Assembly (NCBI GenBank): GCA_014338405.1
Contig: JTDE01000174.1
Coordinates: 76,792 to 140,791 of the forward strand
Direction: 5' to 3'
From: Paragonimus skrjabini miyazakii
Taxonomy: Eukaryota; Platyhelminthes; Trematoda; Plagiorchiida; Troglotrematidae
DNA: 64,000 nt
Made by a program: the position numbers and the translations under genes. The notes below the pieces were generated by a model that worked only from the letters and a program-made list of their open reading frames with translations, did not search any database and was not told the DNA's origin. Shown one piece after another: positions 62,101 through 64,000 of this stretch; the stretch's first letter is position 1, and the number at the start of each line of letters is the position of its first letter.

Positions 62101-64000
62101 TTATATTACTTGGGTTCCACATTTTTATGGTTAAAACGGAAAGAATGTCCACCAAATATTTTCCGCAGTTAACTTCTACCCTGTTGCGTGACTCGTATGT
62201 ACTTGGAACAGCTACCTTCTTCATAACAAACAATGTCACCGTTGGGATGTTGGTTGTAATCACGTTAATTTCTCATTCTAACAAAGACCACAGATTTTCC
62301 TACCTCGAATCAAAAAACATCTCGATTAATTACATCTTGGTGCCCAGAAAATATTGTTATATAAAAGTTGATCGGTGTAGACAACTCGGCTCAGTATATC
62401 AATAATTTTACACATATACATACTACTTACTGAATTTCGATGTAAGGCTTTTAGTCATACACCATTATTCAACAGGTTCCTTCACAACTTGTGCAGCAGT
62501 TGGGTTATCACAATAAAATATATGTTTCTGCAATGTCAACGAAAAACTCAGCGCAAAATTTTGACCATGAAGTTGAGAGTAACTTCGTGTGATGATTGGC
62601 TGTTCACTCAAAATGCAATCAGACACATTTTTATTGGTTGTTCAAACTAGGGTTCCATGAAATAGTAACGTTCGTGCCATACGGCTCGTCGTAAATTCCT
62701 TATAACCCGTTTGTATTGTAATTGGACTAACAGGGGGCGACTGACGCCGGCGCAGTAGTGGTTGCTTTGCTCTCATACACCAAATTCTGTTGTTTCTCGT
62801 GGAATTGTTAGCCCGTCTGATCAGCCGTATGCTCCCGCACGCCCTATTACCACGGTCTAACATGCTTTCTAATGCCCATTTTACAGCTTTAATAGACGGA
62901 ACGCTTATTTGTTGACATTTCAATTGTCAATCAAGGCTTGTGAGTTCAATCGCAACAACATAATACTGAATATTTCGATTTCCCGAAGCTAATTGTTCCT
63001 CATTTGTCGAGCAAGATATAACTGCCCTACTTTGCATACGTTTTGCTTCATATTAGCTGAAGATTTATAAGTAAATTGGTGGAAGCAGGGACTGGACCCA
63101 CTCTCGTGGTTCACTAGAATTAGGTCACATAGAGTAAAGTAACCTTTTTGAGTGAGAAGAAATATCTGCCGTATTTTTTGTACAAATTTGCAGAACTTAC
63201 TCTTCTGCTTCAGCACGTACTACTCATCGGTGGTACACATCCGACTGTGATACGACAAGCTGATTTTGGATATCTGGTAACCAGACTGGGTGCAAACAAA
63301 CCAACAGAGTAAGACAACATTTGGACATATTCATATATCGCTCGGTAGTTTGGAAATTTCACGTATAACCTTGTTTCTTAAACTTGATAATTTAAACGAG
63401 ATCAAGTCATCAACCACAATAACCCGACTTGACGACCGCAGCTGTGATCGGGTTTAAGTTGTGGCGAACATGCGGTAGGTTATAGTGAACCATTAATAAC
63501 GACCTTGGAGCTCATGAAAATATCTGAGCGGACTGCCACAATGAAATCCTTTTAGTCTGACAACGCAAAGTGTGCCTTATAACACGACCATCAGAAGCCG
63601 TTAGAACGACCTGCGGCTTGTAGTATGTAAATTAAATCACTAAATGAAAGACGAACAAGTAACATTTTTTTACGTAACTAGGCTTTTAAAACTTCTAATG
63701 GTTGGAAATGGATAATATATTCGTAAATGTGCAGTTTCATCCAAGCCTGATTTGCCTAAGTTGTTCGTTAACAATTGTGCACGTATGCCACAATAATCTG
63801 GAGCAGTTGAGAACCGTTATAGCCCAGTGTGCAGTGGGCCAACATGCAATAAACTACATTTCATATTTGCTTTCCGTAGCAAAACATGTAGGATTTCAGG
63901 TTTATGTCGCAATAATACAGTTGTAGGGCATCAAGGAAGTTCATTGCGATTCTCTATCACCTTCTCATTCACTCTTAGTTGTAGAGTGTTGTAAAAGATT
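56156..64000. other. No recognised gene; one two-strand open segment
   Basis: No known gene, RNA or repeat was recognised up to the window end. At about 57335-57615 both strands are open for some 80-90 codons. The plus reading contains SPPFEEASWASEVFSQHLLELV and a basic tail; the minus reading contains a hydrophobic stretch. Neither is recognised. Other open frames (58393-58659, 62127-62405, 62642-62923) are unassigned. Confidence 0.45.

Noticed and set aside
1..64000. CRISPR arrays, bacterial operons, rRNA genes
   Set aside because: No regularly spaced direct repeats, no dense same-strand gene arrays with ribosome binding sites, and no rRNA-like conserved sequence were seen.

Overview
The window looks like a piece of a digenean flatworm (trematode) nuclear genome. 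It is AT-rich, has very low coding density, no operon-like layout and three assembly gaps. Its only recognisable coding content is retroelement debris of kinds common in flukes: an R2-like non-LTR reverse transcriptase with zinc fingers, Penelope-like (PLE) reverse transcriptase and GIY-YIG pieces, and tRNA-derived short repeats. The taxon is an inference. I recognise no host gene with confidence, and no rRNA or CRISPR. One fully tRNA-like sequence is better read as part of a repeat.

Layout. 1-1300: minus-strand R2-like relic with an internal deletion, cut by the window edge. 8.03-8.35 kb: copy of a tRNA-headed repeat with hammerhead ribozyme remains (family A). 10.4-10.9 kb: hammerhead-like relic beside a GIY-YIG relic. 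11.45 kb: tRNA-like fragment. 12.72-14.16 kb: 93-bp inverted repeat around a gap, with a PLE reverse transcriptase fragment. 14.46 and 19.47 kb: further family A copies. 21.18 kb: copy of a second tRNA-like repeat (family B). 24.25 kb: GIY-YIG relic. 33.0-34.7 kb: second minus-strand R2-like relic. 39.6-42.2 kb: best R2-like copy, plus strand, running into a 919-base gap. 52.24-52.83 kb: composite family A insertion with an almost ideal hammerhead ribozyme. 54.95-55.33 kb: family B insertion with inverted repeats and flanking direct repeats. 55.8-56.16 kb: minus-strand PLE GIY-YIG relic. The remaining stretches hold only short, unrecognised open frames.

The most interesting item is at 52.2-52.8 kb. 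A 431-base repeat carries pol III A and B boxes followed by a type I hammerhead with a minimal two-base-pair stem III. That hammerhead class is known from PLEs, newt satellite 2 and animal retrozymes. The locus is a partial tandem dimer whose 5' portion is inverted, and a 12-base direct repeat flanks the whole insert. This is what target-primed insertion with twin priming on a multimeric or circular RNA would leave. PLE RT and GIY-YIG fragments in the same window show that a plausible mobilising machinery has been present in this genome, but no direct link is shown.
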